NCBI GenBank assembly: GCA_025463905.1
Contig: JAODBJ010000119.1
Location: 1 to 37,631, forward strand
Source of the DNA: Actinomycetes bacterium
GTDB taxonomy: Bacteria; Actinomycetota; Acidimicrobiia; IMCC26256; PALSA-610
Direction: 5' to 3'
Length of the DNA: 37,631 bases
How positions within the stretch are numbered: position 1 is the first letter of the stretch; every line of letters begins with the position of its first letter. Position numbers and translations under genes: made by a program. Below, piece by piece: positions 25,770-33,922 of this stretch. The notes under the pieces are model-generated. The model saw only the letters and a program-made list of their open reading frames with translations. It did no database searches and was not told where the DNA came from.

Positions 25770-26653
25770 CCGACGCGCGCGCCGACGACGCGCGCATCGA
25801 GGAATTGTTCACCGGTCCACTCGACACGTTCGTCGCCCGTCGCGACCAGCTCGCTCGTGACCTGCGAACGGGCGGCGAGCGCGACGCCGCGGCCGCGGTC
25901 AAGCAGCTGCGCCGACCGTCGCGCGCGGCGTGGGCCCTGAACCAGGCGGTTCGTAACGCGCCCGCGCTGCTGGACGCGGTCGTCGATGCCGGGGCGACGC
26001 TGCTCGACCGGCAGCAACGCGCGCTGAGCGATGGACCGTCCACGGGCTTGCGCGAAGCGATGCGAGAACGACAGCGAGCGTTGGCAGCGCTCGCCGATGT
26101 CGCGGTCGCGGCGCTCGGCCCGAACGGCGACGCAGTTCGCGATGCGATCGAGCGGACTCTGCAGGCCGTTTCGGTCGATCCGGAAGCGGCGGCGCAAGTG
26201 CGCTCCGGTCGTTTGGCGCAAGACCTCGAACCGCCCGACGTGTTCGGCACTCTTACTCCGGGCCCGCAGGCGCCGGCGCCGCGAGCGCCTCGCGAACGTC
26301 TCCGCTCGACGACCCGGTCGCCGGCGACCCCGTCACCGGCGACCCCGTCACCGGCGACCCCGTCGCCGGGGCCTCCGCGCGCACAGACGAGCGCGGAACG
26401 CAGACGAGCGGCCGCGCTACGTGGCGCCGAACAGATCGCGGCCAAGGCACGCGAAGAGGTCGCGCACGCGGAGCGCGCGGTCGAAGACGCGCAGAGTCGC
26501 GCGGCCGAACTCGCACGCGCCGCCCAAGCGGCGGCGGACGATGCCGACCGCGCACAGCAAGCCGCCGCGGCGGCCGCGCGCCGCGTCGACGAAGCCCGCG
26601 AACGCCTCCGGGCGGCCGAAGAGTCTCTGCTCGAGGCCCGCCCGCCGCACTGA
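25766..26653 (+). CDS. Hypothetical coiled-coil protein with Pro/Thr/Ser linker
   Basis: The protein has 295 residues from GTG 25766, overlapping the DUF2630 stop. Part 1 (~1-165) is helical and contains QLRRPSRAAWALNQAVRN. Part 2 is a low-complexity linker with ATPSPATPSPATPSP, encoded by a 15-bp tandem repeat. Part 3 (~210-295) is an Ala/Arg/Glu-rich continuous coiled coil (AEQIAAKAREEVAHAERAVE). There is no signal peptide or membrane helix. I do not recognise a family. It is the fourth and last gene of the overlapping encapsulin operon, so a scaffold or nucleoid/surface-tethering role is a guess only. Confidence 0.75.
   Translation: MTDARADDARIEELFTGPLDTFVARRDQLARDLRTGGERDAAAAVKQLRRPSRAAWALNQAVRNAPALLDAVVDAGATLLDRQQRALSDGPSTGLREAMRERQRALAALADVAVAALGPNGDAVRDAIERTLQAVSVDPEAAAQVRSGRLAQDLEPPDVFGTLTPGPQAPAPRAPRERLRSTTRSPATPSPATPSPATPSPGPPRAQTSAERRRAAALRGAEQIAAKAREEVAHAERAVEDAQSRAAELARAAQAAADDADRAQQAAAAAARRVDEARERLRAAEESLLEARPPH
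26321..26365 (+). repeat. 15-bp tandem repeat, three units, inside coding sequence
   Basis: The unit CCGGCGACCCCGTCA is repeated at 26321-26335 and 26336-26350, and with one change (final A to G) at 26351-26365. It is preceded by a partial copy. It encodes the Pro-Ala-Thr-Pro-Ser linker. In-frame units mean copy-number changes would alter linker length without breaking the protein. Confidence 0.85.
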
Positions 26654-26718
26654 TTTCCGGCCATCTGGCGCTCGTCCACGCGAGCGTCGAAGCGGGGTCT
26701 ATAGGTACTGTCCTCGTG

Positions 26719-27849
26719 ATGCGAACAGCCGTGTGCGAGATGCTGGGTATCGAGTTCCCGATCCTGGCGTTCAGCCATTGCCGCGACGTCGTCGCGGAGG
26801 TGACGAAGGCGGGCGGTTTCGGCGTGTTGGGTGCGGTGGCGCACACACCCGAGCAACTTGAAATCGACCTGCGCTGGATCGAAGAACAGGTCGCCGGAAA
26901 GCCTTACGGCGTCGACCTGCTGCTGCCCCAGAAGTTCGTCGGCGCCGACGAAGGCGGCCTCGATCGCGAGCAGGTGCGTTCCCTCCTCCCGCCCGAGCAG
27001 CAGGCGTTCATCGACGACATCCTCCGGCGCTACGAAGTCCCGTCCCCGCCGGCCGACATGCAAGTGGGGCGCGGCGGCGCGCTCAACGTTTCCCCGAGCG
27101 GGTACGGGCCGTTGCTCGATGTCGCCTTCGGCCACGACATCAAGCTCATCGCGAGCGCACTCGGGCCGCCGCCACCCGACCTGATCGAGCGGGCCCATGG
27201 CGCCGGCGTGGCCGTCGTCGCGCTCGCAGGGAAGGTCGTGCATGCGGAGCGGCACGCGGCCGCGGGCGTCGATCTCATCGTGGCGCAAGGCACCGAGGCC
27301 GGCGGTCATACCGGCGAGGTCGCGACCATGGTGCTCGTGCCCGAGGTCGTTGACGCCGTTGCACCCATCCCTGTGCTCGCGGCGGGCGGCATCGCGCGCG
27401 GACGCCAGATGGCAGCCGCGATCGCACTCGGCGCGCAGGGAGTGTGGACGGGTTCGGTATGGCTCACCACCGACGAGGCCGAAACGCACCCGGTGGTGAA
27501 GCAGAAGTTTCTCGCCGCGACCTCGAGTGACACGCTCCGGTCGCGTTCGCTCACCGGGAAGCCGGCGCGCATGTTGCGCAGCGCGTGGACCGACGAATGG
27601 GAACGGACCGATACCCCCGACCCGCTCGGCATGCCGTTGCAGACCGCACTGGTCGCGGAAGCGCAGTTCCGGATCCAGCGCGCCGCGCATCAATCAGGGT
27701 CGGGCGCCGAGCAGCTTGCCAACTACTTCGTCGGTCAGGTGGTCGGTTCGCTCGACCGGGTGAAGCCCGCCCGGCAGGTGGTGCTCGACATGATCGACGA
27801 GTACATCGACGCCGCGGCCGCCATCAACGACGTGATGGGCGACGATTGA
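26719..27849 (+). CDS. Nitronate monooxygenase / 2-nitropropane dioxygenase family flavoprotein
   Basis: This protein of about 376 residues is an FMN TIM barrel. It has the start MLGIEFPILAF, AGGFGVLGA, and the catalytic-His motif AQGTEAGGHTG. VLAAGGIARGRQMAAAIALGAQGVW is the phosphate-binding strand of the family. Some actinobacterial members (for example IpdC of cholesterol ring C/D degradation) are not nitronate oxidases but dehydrogenases of steroid CoA esters; that role fits the P450 upstream but is inference. I place the start at ATG 26719, directly after GTG 26716. The stop overlaps the next start (TTGA). Confidence 0.9.
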   Translation: MRTAVCEMLGIEFPILAFSHCRDVVAEVTKAGGFGVLGAVAHTPEQLEIDLRWIEEQVAGKPYGVDLLLPQKFVGADEGGLDREQVRSLLPPEQQAFIDDILRRYEVPSPPADMQVGRGGALNVSPSGYGPLLDVAFGHDIKLIASALGPPPPDLIERAHGAGVAVVALAGKVVHAERHAAAGVDLIVAQGTEAGGHTGEVATMVLVPEVVDAVAPIPVLAAGGIARGRQMAAAIALGAQGVWTGSVWLTTDEAETHPVVKQKFLAATSSDTLRSRSLTGKPARMLRSAWTDEWERTDTPDPLGMPLQTALVAEAQFRIQRAAHQSGSGAEQLANYFVGQVVGSLDRVKPARQVVLDMIDEYIDAAAAINDVMGDD

Positions 27850-28448
27850 ACGGGACCGATGTCTTGAACGCGGCCGCGACGTGCGGCGTGTTCTTGCGGC
27901 CCTTCATTGAGCAGGACTGGTCGACCCCGATCCCCGACTGCGATTGGACGGTCGCGCAAGCCGTCGCGCACGTCGCGGCGGGGAACCTCTGGTACGCATT
28001 CGATCTCGCGGCGGCCGGCACCGAACTCCATACGCTCGACATAGAGACGCGAGAGCACGCCGCGCCGGGTGAGCTGATCCTCACCCTCGAGACGGTGTCG
28101 GCTGTCGTTGCCCACGTCGTCGATTCGTCACCACCTGAGGCACGCGGTTACCACCCGTTCGGTATCGCTGACCCGTCCGGTTTCGCGGCGATGGCGTGCG
28201 ACGAATTGCTCGTGCACACCGACGACGCCGCGCGCGGCCTCGGTGTGACATTCATTCCCGACGACGCACTGTGCGAGAAAGTGTTACGCCGGCTGTTCCC
28301 TTGGGCGCCGGGCGACACGGACGCGTGGGACACGCTGCTCTGGGCGAACGGGCGGATGTCGCTCGGCAACCGTCCCCGCCTCGCGCCGGGATGGCGTTGG
28401 CACTGCGCGCCGCTCGAAGAGTGGGACGGCTCTTACTCCTCCATGTGA
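27846..28448 (+). CDS. DinB/MPI-fold protein, mycothiol-dependent isomerase-like
   Basis: This protein of 200 residues has the N-terminal helix and motif DCDWTVAQAVAHVAAGNLWYA, then ACDELLVHTDDAARGLG with a metal-ligand-type His. This places it in the DinB/TIGR03083-type family, as with the gene at 4994-5800. It is shorter and lacks the SCP2-like C-terminal domain. The start is likely TTG 27846, overlapping the stop of the flavoprotein; the open frame upstream is that gene's shadow. It is convergent with the TauD-type gene (26-base gap). The substrate is unknown. Confidence 0.75.
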   Translation: MNGTDVLNAAATCGVFLRPFIEQDWSTPIPDCDWTVAQAVAHVAAGNLWYAFDLAAAGTELHTLDIETREHAAPGELILTLETVSAVVAHVVDSSPPEARGYHPFGIADPSGFAAMACDELLVHTDDAARGLGVTFIPDDALCEKVLRRLFPWAPGDTDAWDTLLWANGRMSLGNRPRLAPGWRWHCAPLEEWDGSYSSM

Positions 28449-28474
28449 AAGCGTTCTCGCGGGCAACCCGTCTG

Positions 28475-29365
28475 CTACGTGGGGCGATCCCCGCGCAGCG
28501 TGACTCGCTGGATGACACGGTGCTGTCCGGTGAAGTCGCCGACCACCGAATGCATCGTGGCTCGGTTGTCCCAGAAACCGACGTCACCCGCACGCCACTG
28601 ATAGCGCACCGTGTACTGCGGCTTCGTCGCGTGCGCGTAGAGGAACTGCAACAAGGCGTCACTTTCCGGCCGCGACAACTCCTTGATGTGCGATGTGAAA
28701 CCCGGGTTCACGAAGAGCGTCTTCGCGCCGGACTCCGGGTGCGTGCGCACCACCGGGTGCTCGACCGGTTCGAGCACCTGGTACTGCTGACCGTCCCACT
28801 CGCCGCCACCGTCGTCGCGTGCCTTCAACGCCGACGCGAACGTCTGTGCGCCGTCGTGCACCGCGGTAAGGCCGCCGAGGAACCCGCGCAGGCCGTCGCT
28901 CAACCCTTCATATGCGGCTTGCTGGTTCGACCACATCGTGTCGCCACCGGCCGCGGGACTCACCGTGGCATTGAGGATGGATCCGAGCGGCGGTCGCTCC
29001 ACGAACGTCACATCGGTGTGCCAGGAGAGACCGTCGTAACGGTCGGCGATGTCGCCGTACGTTGCTTTCAGCCGGCTCATCTGCGTGTAGTCGATCTCGA
29101 ACACTTCGGGGTAGTCGGCGAGGCCGGGGATCACCGGATGCGCAGGCGTGATTTCGCCGAAGTGACTCGCAAACGCAAGGTGCTCCGACGGGGAGAGATG
29201 CTGGTCGGGGAAGAAGATCACCTTGTAACGCACGAGGGCGTCACGCAGTTCTGCAACCAGCGGATCCGAGAGCGGCTGCTTCAGGTCGACGCCGTTGATC
29301 TTGGCGCCGATCACGCCCGAGAGCGGTTTGATCGTGAAGTCGAGTGCGGTGGATGTAAGGGTCAT
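28475..29365 (-). CDS. TauD/TfdA family Fe(II)/2-oxoglutarate dioxygenase
   Basis: This protein of 296 residues has the iron-binding 2-His-1-Asp facial triad: His116 and Asp118 in LSWHTDVTF, and the distal His272 in ATMHSVVGDF. The downstream Arg in HRVIQRVTLRG would bind 2-oxoglutarate. TauD-type enzymes release sulfite from taurine and alkanesulfonates. The start ATG 29365 overlaps the stop of the ABC ATPase (ATGA), so it is the last gene of a transporter-enzyme operon, in keeping with sulfonate use as a sulfur source. Sulfate-ester or herbicide-type substrates cannot be excluded. Confidence 0.9.
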   Translation of the reverse strand: MTLTSTALDFTIKPLSGVIGAKINGVDLKQPLSDPLVAELRDALVRYKVIFFPDQHLSPSEHLAFASHFGEITPAHPVIPGLADYPEVFEIDYTQMSRLKATYGDIADRYDGLSWHTDVTFVERPPLGSILNATVSPAAGGDTMWSNQQAAYEGLSDGLRGFLGGLTAVHDGAQTFASALKARDDGGGEWDGQQYQVLEPVEHPVVRTHPESGAKTLFVNPGFTSHIKELSRPESDALLQFLYAHATKPQYTVRYQWRAGDVGFWDNRATMHSVVGDFTGQHRVIQRVTLRGDRPT

Positions 29366-30132
29366 GACACGTACTCCTTGACGGGGGATTCATGGAGACC
29401 TTCGGCGGCCTCGTCGACACCGAGCTGCGCGAGCAATTGAGATCGCAGGCGGGCGAACGCGTGGTTCGTGCGCAGACGAGGGCTCGGCACATCGACGGGT
29501 ACGTCGAGGGATATTCGGCCGTCGCCGAGGATGAGCACCCGGTCGGCGAGGAGGATCGCTTCGTCGACGTCATGGGTGACGAGCACCACGGCGGGGCGGT
29601 AGCGACGGCACAGCGTTTGTAGGAGCGCGTGCATCTTGATCCGGGTGAGCGCGTCGAGCGCACCGAAGGGCTCGTCGAGCAAGAGCAGATCCGGTTGCCG
29701 GACGAGCGCCCGCGCGAGCGACACGCGTTGCGCCTCGCCGCCTGACAAGGTCTTCGGCCAATCGCGTTCGTGACCGTTGAGCTCAACTTCGGACAGCACG
29801 CCGCGCCCACGCTGTCGCGCGTCGTCACCGCGCAGCCCGAGCACGACAGTGTCGAGCACGCGGGCCCATGGCAGCAGCCGCGGCTCTTGGAATACGACGG
29901 AACGGCACGCGGGCACCTCGATGTGGCCTTCGATTTCGACATCGAGCCCTGCGAGCGCGCGCAACAGCGTGCTCTTGCCCGTTCCGCTGCGACCCAGCAG
30001 CGCAACGAACTCTCCGGCGCGGAGCTCGAAGGAGACATCGTCGAGTACGGCTCGCGTCTCGAACCGTCGTGCGACGCCGTCGACGTTGACGACGCGCGGT
30101 CTGAGGAATGCAGTCACCGGCTCGGTTGCCAT
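29362..30132 (-). CDS. ABC transporter ATP-binding protein, sulfonate/taurine type
   Basis: This protein of 256 residues has Walker A GRSGTGKST (residues 47-55), the signature LSGGEAQR, Walker B LLLLDEPFGALDAL, and the switch His in VTHDVDEAI. The sequence belongs with the SsuB/TauB/NrtD group. The true start is ATG 30132, 19 bases inside the permease gene; a longer frame running to 30531 is the shadow of the permease. It is cytoplasmic and drives import through the adjacent permease. Confidence 0.93.
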   Translation of the reverse strand: MATEPVTAFLRPRVVNVDGVARRFETRAVLDDVSFELRAGEFVALLGRSGTGKSTLLRALAGLDVEIEGHIEVPACRSVVFQEPRLLPWARVLDTVVLGLRGDDARQRGRGVLSEVELNGHERDWPKTLSGGEAQRVSLARALVRQPDLLLLDEPFGALDALTRIKMHALLQTLCRRYRPAVVLVTHDVDEAILLADRVLILGDGRISLDVPVDVPSPRLRTNHAFARLRSQLLAQLGVDEAAEGLHESPVKEYVS

Positions 30133-30962
30133 GCGAGGGCCTTCCGTTCGAGGAATCGCACCACGGCATCGGAGAACAAGCCGAGCAATGCGTACACGGC
30201 CAGCCCGACCACGATCACGTCGGTTTGAAAGAACTGCTGCGCCTTGATCATCAGATAGCCGATCCCGTTGGTCGCGTTGATCTGCTCGGCGAACACGAGG
30301 ATCAACCAGGCAACCGCCGCCGCGAGGCGGAGTCCGGTAAGGAACCCGGGCAGCACGGCTGGGAGCACCACTCGGCGAATCGTGCCCATCCGCCCGAGTC
30401 CGACCGTGCGCGCAAGCTCGAAGTGTCGTGGATCGAGCGCGCGGATCGCGGTGTAGGTGTTGATGTAGAGCGGGAACGTGACGCCGAAGACGATCAGCGA
30501 GATCTTCGCCGCATCGCCGATGCCGAACCACAGGACGATCAGCGGTTCGAGACCGATGATGGGAAGGAAACGCAGCATCTGCATCGGCGCGTCGACAAGG
30601 TCGTCACCGACGCGCGTGAGGCCGGCGAGCAGCGCGAGCACCGTCGCGAGCGGCACGCCGATCGCGAGGCCGGTGAGCACCCGCTTCAACGACACCCACA
30701 TCGCGCTCGTCAAGGTGCCGTCCTGCACGAGATGCCAGCCGGTCTTGCCCACCGCGAACGGTCCGGCGAGAGTGTCGGCGCTCAACATCCCGGTGCTACT
30801 CGCCACCTGCCACGCGCCGACGAGAAGCAGCACACCCGCGAACCGCTCGATGCCGCGCGGGACGCGCACACGGCGTCGCGGTGCCCGCGTTTCCCGACTG
30901 AGCGTAACGAGTTCAGGACCATGCGATCGGAGGCGGCCGTCGCCAAGGGTTGTGGTGCTCAT
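30114..30962 (-). CDS. ABC transporter permease, sulfonate/taurine type
   Basis: The protein has 282 residues and about six membrane segments (GVLLLVGAWQVA, AIGVPLATVLALLAG, AAAVAWLILVFAEQI, VVGLAVYALLGLF and others). The permease signature includes the EAA-type loop FELARTVGLGRMGTIRRVVLP. It resembles SsuC/TauC. The start ATG 30962 overlaps the stop of the binding protein (ATGA). Its short cytoplasmic N-terminus is Arg-rich, as often in actinomycetes. Confidence 0.93.
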   Translation of the reverse strand: MSTTTLGDGRLRSHGPELVTLSRETRAPRRRVRVPRGIERFAGVLLLVGAWQVASSTGMLSADTLAGPFAVGKTGWHLVQDGTLTSAMWVSLKRVLTGLAIGVPLATVLALLAGLTRVGDDLVDAPMQMLRFLPIIGLEPLIVLWFGIGDAAKISLIVFGVTFPLYINTYTAIRALDPRHFELARTVGLGRMGTIRRVVLPAVLPGFLTGLRLAAAVAWLILVFAEQINATNGIGYLMIKAQQFFQTDVIVVGLAVYALLGLFSDAVVRFLERKALAWQPSR

Positions 30963-32011
30963 CCGGCTTGGGCCTCACGCACTGCAGCGTTGAGGCGACC
31001 GTCGAACTCACTCGACACGTCGAGCTTCTTCGGTATGTCGCCCGCATCCACGTACAGATCAGCCAACGCCTGTTGCGGTGCGACCAGGTCGCCCGGCAGC
31101 GGTAGGAACGACGTCGGTCCGATCCGCTGTAGCTGTGCGAGCCCCTGCGCCGCCGGAAGGTGGTACTGGCCGACATAGAACGTCTGCACCCACTCCTGCG
31201 GATGCGCGGCGATCCACTTGTGCGAGCGGACGAGGCGCTGCACGTAGTCGCGAATGGCCGCGACCTTCGCCGGGTTATCCAGCGCCTTCTTACTCGCGAT
31301 GATGAAGCTGACGCGGTCGGTGATGTCCTCGGGCCGATCGACGATCTTGGCGTCGGGGTGGCTCGCGAGGTAGGCAGTGTCGAGCGGAGGAACGAGGATG
31401 GCCGCGTCGACGGAACCACTCTGCAGCGCCGCCGAGATCTGCGTGACCGGAATGTTGACACTCTTCACGTCGTGCAACGTCAGGCCGGCGTGCTGCAGGC
31501 CCTGCAATGCCACTGCCTCGAGCACAGTGCCTTGCTGGTACGCGAGCTTCTTGCCCTTCAAGTCCTTCCACGACGAAATATGTGAACCGGGTGTGGCGAT
31601 GAGCTCGAGGCTTCCGTGCTGCGGTGCCCACGCCGCGACGGCAACGACGTCTTGATGCGCAGCTTGCGCGAAGATCAATGGCGTGTCGGCGACGGTCCCG
31701 ATGTCGATTGCGCCCGCTTTGAACGCCTGAAGCATGGGCGGGCCGCCGACGAAGCTCGCGTACTTGACGTCATATGAGAACGCCTTGTCCTGCCCGGCAG
31801 TGCCGAGCACGAGCTTGAGTGCGTCGAGTTGGTCACCGACGCGCAGACTGGTGCCGGGCGGGACGCGGCGAGGCACGTCGGTGACGGGCGTGCTGGTTTG
31901 TTCGGAGGTTGCGGCATCGGCCGTGGTCGAAGCCTTCGAACCGCACGCCGTGAGGACTACCGCTCCGAAAAGGAACAGGCAGAGCGCGGCATACGATCGT
32001 GAACGGGACAT
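30959..32011 (-). CDS. ABC transporter substrate-binding lipoprotein, sulfonate type (SsuA/NMT1 family)
   Basis: The protein has 350 residues. The lipoprotein signal is MSRSRSYAAL followed by a hydrophobic run ending LTAC, with Cys23 the acylation site. The binding-protein body includes QAFKAGAIDIGTVADTPLIF, DLKGKKLAYQQGTVLE and DAAILVPPLDTAYL, as in SsuA/NMT1 aliphatic-sulfonate receptors. The start ATG 32011 has AGGAG ten bases upstream; the frame continues to 32107 without a signal peptide. It is the first gene of a four-gene operon (receptor, permease, ATPase, dioxygenase). The 139 bases upstream hold the promoter. An AT-rich segment at 32060-32090 (GACTAAGCCAATCAGG on the coding strand) is the likely control region, not assigned to a known regulator. 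Confidence 0.92.
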   Translation of the reverse strand: MSRSRSYAALCLFLFGAVVLTACGSKASTTADAATSEQTSTPVTDVPRRVPPGTSLRVGDQLDALKLVLGTAGQDKAFSYDVKYASFVGGPPMLQAFKAGAIDIGTVADTPLIFAQAAHQDVVAVAAWAPQHGSLELIATPGSHISSWKDLKGKKLAYQQGTVLEAVALQGLQHAGLTLHDVKSVNIPVTQISAALQSGSVDAAILVPPLDTAYLASHPDAKIVDRPEDITDRVSFIIASKKALDNPAKVAAIRDYVQRLVRSHKWIAAHPQEWVQTFYVGQYHLPAAQGLAQLQRIGPTSFLPLPGDLVAPQQALADLYVDAGDIPKKLDVSSEFDGRLNAAVREAQAG

Positions 32012-32150
32012 TGGGAGAACGCTCCTGAATGGCGGGGACGGCCTGGGAAACACAACAAACCTGATTGGCTTAGTCGTCTTTCTAGTTGCCGCGCGTCGCG
32101 ATTGCAAGGCGCATTACCGAACGTTCACCACTTCCGACACCCCGCGGGCG

Positions 32151-33008
32151 TCAGCCGATGCGCGTTACCTCGACGGTGACGTCCTGGTCGGTCGCCGCCG
32201 CGCCCGTGTAGATGCCGCGCAGGGGTGAGACGTCGCCGTAGTCGCGCGCTTGCGCGACCACCACGTGACGCTCCCCCACCGGCTCACCATTGGTCGGATC
32301 GAACGGTGCCCAATCGCCAATCCATGCGTCGATCCACGCATGGCTCTCACCGGAAACGGCGACACCGATTGGTGCGTCTCGATCCGGGTGCAGGTATCCC
32401 GACACATAGCGCGCCGGCACGCCCATCGCGCGCAAGATCGCAAGCGTCACGTGCGCGAAGTCTTGGCACACGCCCCGCCGCTGTTCCCAGGCTTCCGCCG
32501 CCGATGTCGACGCTGTCGTGTGCCCGCGTTCGTACACGAGGCGATCGCGTACGGCGTCGATCGCCATCCGGGCCGCGTCGGAGGGAGTAGCCGCCCGGGT
32601 GCGAATATCGTCGGCAACCGCGCTCAGGGTGTCGCAGGGAGCGACGAAACGCGTTGGTGAGAGGTACTCGTAGAGATCATCGTGCAGCGTGGGGAGCGCG
32701 AGCGTGCCCCATGTCGCGTCTTCATCGAGGACGCGGCGCGCCGACGTGTCGACGATCGAGGAGCCGAGCACCGTGAGTTCAGTGTGCCGGCCGTGCACGT
32801 CGAAGGTGTGGACGATCGTTCCCCAGTAGTCGACGTGCCGGAAGAGGCGCGCCGCCGGCACCACTTCGACCCGCTCATCCACGGTCACCTGGCCGCGGTC
32901 CGTCATCGGCGTGAGGCGCACCTCGTTGTACGACGCGAACACCTCGGCGGCATAGCGCGACGTGGTCGAGTGACGAACCAGGAGGCGCCAGCTATTCACG
33001 CGGTCCAT
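32151..33008 (-). CDS. Transglutaminase-like cysteine protease-fold protein
   Basis: This protein of 285 residues is of the bacterial transglutaminase N-terminal plus core type. It has an N-terminal beta domain, then Cys in GVCQDFAHVTLAILRAMGVP, His in GESHAWIDAWIG and Asp in FDPTNG, giving the Cys-His-Asp triad. The start is ATG 33008 or GTG 32999, which overlap the alpha-E gene's stop by 13 or 4 bases. It is the last gene of a three-gene operon with alpha-E and circularly permuted ATP-grasp proteins, a conserved set linked in the literature to peptide or amide ligation and cleavage of an unknown polymer. Confidence 0.9.
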   Translation of the reverse strand: MDRVNSWRLLVRHSTTSRYAAEVFASYNEVRLTPMTDRGQVTVDERVEVVPAARLFRHVDYWGTIVHTFDVHGRHTELTVLGSSIVDTSARRVLDEDATWGTLALPTLHDDLYEYLSPTRFVAPCDTLSAVADDIRTRAATPSDAARMAIDAVRDRLVYERGHTTASTSAAEAWEQRRGVCQDFAHVTLAILRAMGVPARYVSGYLHPDRDAPIGVAVSGESHAWIDAWIGDWAPFDPTNGEPVGERHVVVAQARDYGDVSPLRGIYTGAAATDQDVTVEVTRIG

Positions 33009-33922
33009 TCCAGCGGCCGCGTGTGGCGGAAATACCGGTCGGCCACTGCGCCCGCAGCCGCGGTGCACTGGTTCTGCAGCTGCGCGAGGTGGTCGGGCAA
33101 TGAGCCGAGCAGGTCGTCGAGCGCGCGGAACTCGAGCTCGGTGCGCGCGCGTCCGAGTGTGCGTCTGGCAACGTCGTCGAAGCCGACTCGCGACGACGAC
33201 GGATCGAGTTCCGCGAGACACTGCTCGGCGGTCCTGAGCGCCCAGAGCACCGAGCGCGGAAAGAGACGATCGAGGAGCAAGAACTGGGCGGCCAGCGTCG
33301 CGTCGACCGCGCGCTGGTACGTGCGGAGATACGACTCGTACGCCGAACAGCATCGAAGCGTGGTGGTCCAGCCGCCGTCGCCCCACACTGCCTGATGCCG
33401 GGACGAGAGCAACCTCGCGGTCATGTCGACCCGTTCCAGGGACCGACCGAGCACGAGGTAGCGCCACGCGTCGTCGCGGCTCATCGTCGAGTCGGCCAGA
33501 CCGGCGAGGATCGCGGCCCGCTCCTTCACCCAGATGAAGAATTTGTGCGGTTGCGGCACCGACGCACTCGCGCGAGACGCGATCTCTATATGGGTGGCGT
33601 TCACGCATTCCCAGATCTCAGACGAGATCACCTCTCGCGCGCCGCGTGCGTTGTGCCACGCGGCCGACATCGAACCGACGATCGACCCGCCGTAGCTCGC
33701 GTCATAGGCGAGGGCTCGGGTCACGGTGTCTATGTCGCACGTGTCTGCTTCGCCGCACTCCACGCCCATGACTTCGAGGAGGGCACGACACGCGGCCGAC
33801 TCATCGACCCAGGGGTCTTCCAGCAGCAGGTGGTAGTGAACGTCGAGGATGCGCGCGGTGTCTTCCGCTCGTTCGACGTAGCGACCGAACCAGTACAACG
33901 ATTCCGCCAGGCGGGTCAACAC
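32996..33922 (-). CDS. Alpha-E domain protein (DUF403)
   Basis: This all-helical protein of 308 residues opens with MLTRLAESLYWFGRYVERAED, the hallmark of the alpha-E family, followed by a helix bundle with GRSLERVDMTARLL in the second half. The function is not established; the family always travels with circularly permuted ATP-grasp and transglutaminase genes. The start is GTG 33922, overlapping the ATP-grasp stop by seven bases, so the three genes are coupled. Confidence 0.93.
   Translation of the reverse strand: MLTRLAESLYWFGRYVERAEDTARILDVHYHLLLEDPWVDESAACRALLEVMGVECGEADTCDIDTVTRALAYDASYGGSIVGSMSAAWHNARGAREVISSEIWECVNATHIEIASRASASVPQPHKFFIWVKERAAILAGLADSTMSRDDAWRYLVLGRSLERVDMTARLLSSRHQAVWGDGGWTTTLRCCSAYESYLRTYQRAVDATLAAQFLLLDRLFPRSVLWALRTAEQCLAELDPSSSRVGFDDVARRTLGRARTELEFRALDDLLGSLPDHLAQLQNQCTAAAGAVADRYFRHTRPLEWTA

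Noticed and set aside
25546-27693. A 715-codon minus-strand open frame opposite the DUF2630, coiled-coil and nitronate monooxygenase genes
   Set aside because: It is antisense to three well-supported genes, rich in Arg/Ser/Ala from GC-biased codons, and matches no family I recognise.
29362-30531. A 389-codon start for the ABC ATPase
   Set aside because: The first ~130 codons overlap the permease in another frame and lack family features; ATG 30132 gives the usual length.
32151-33608. A 485-codon start for the transglutaminase
   Set aside because: The extra N-terminus lies inside the alpha-E gene in another frame and is Arg-rich; the family N-terminus begins at about 33008.
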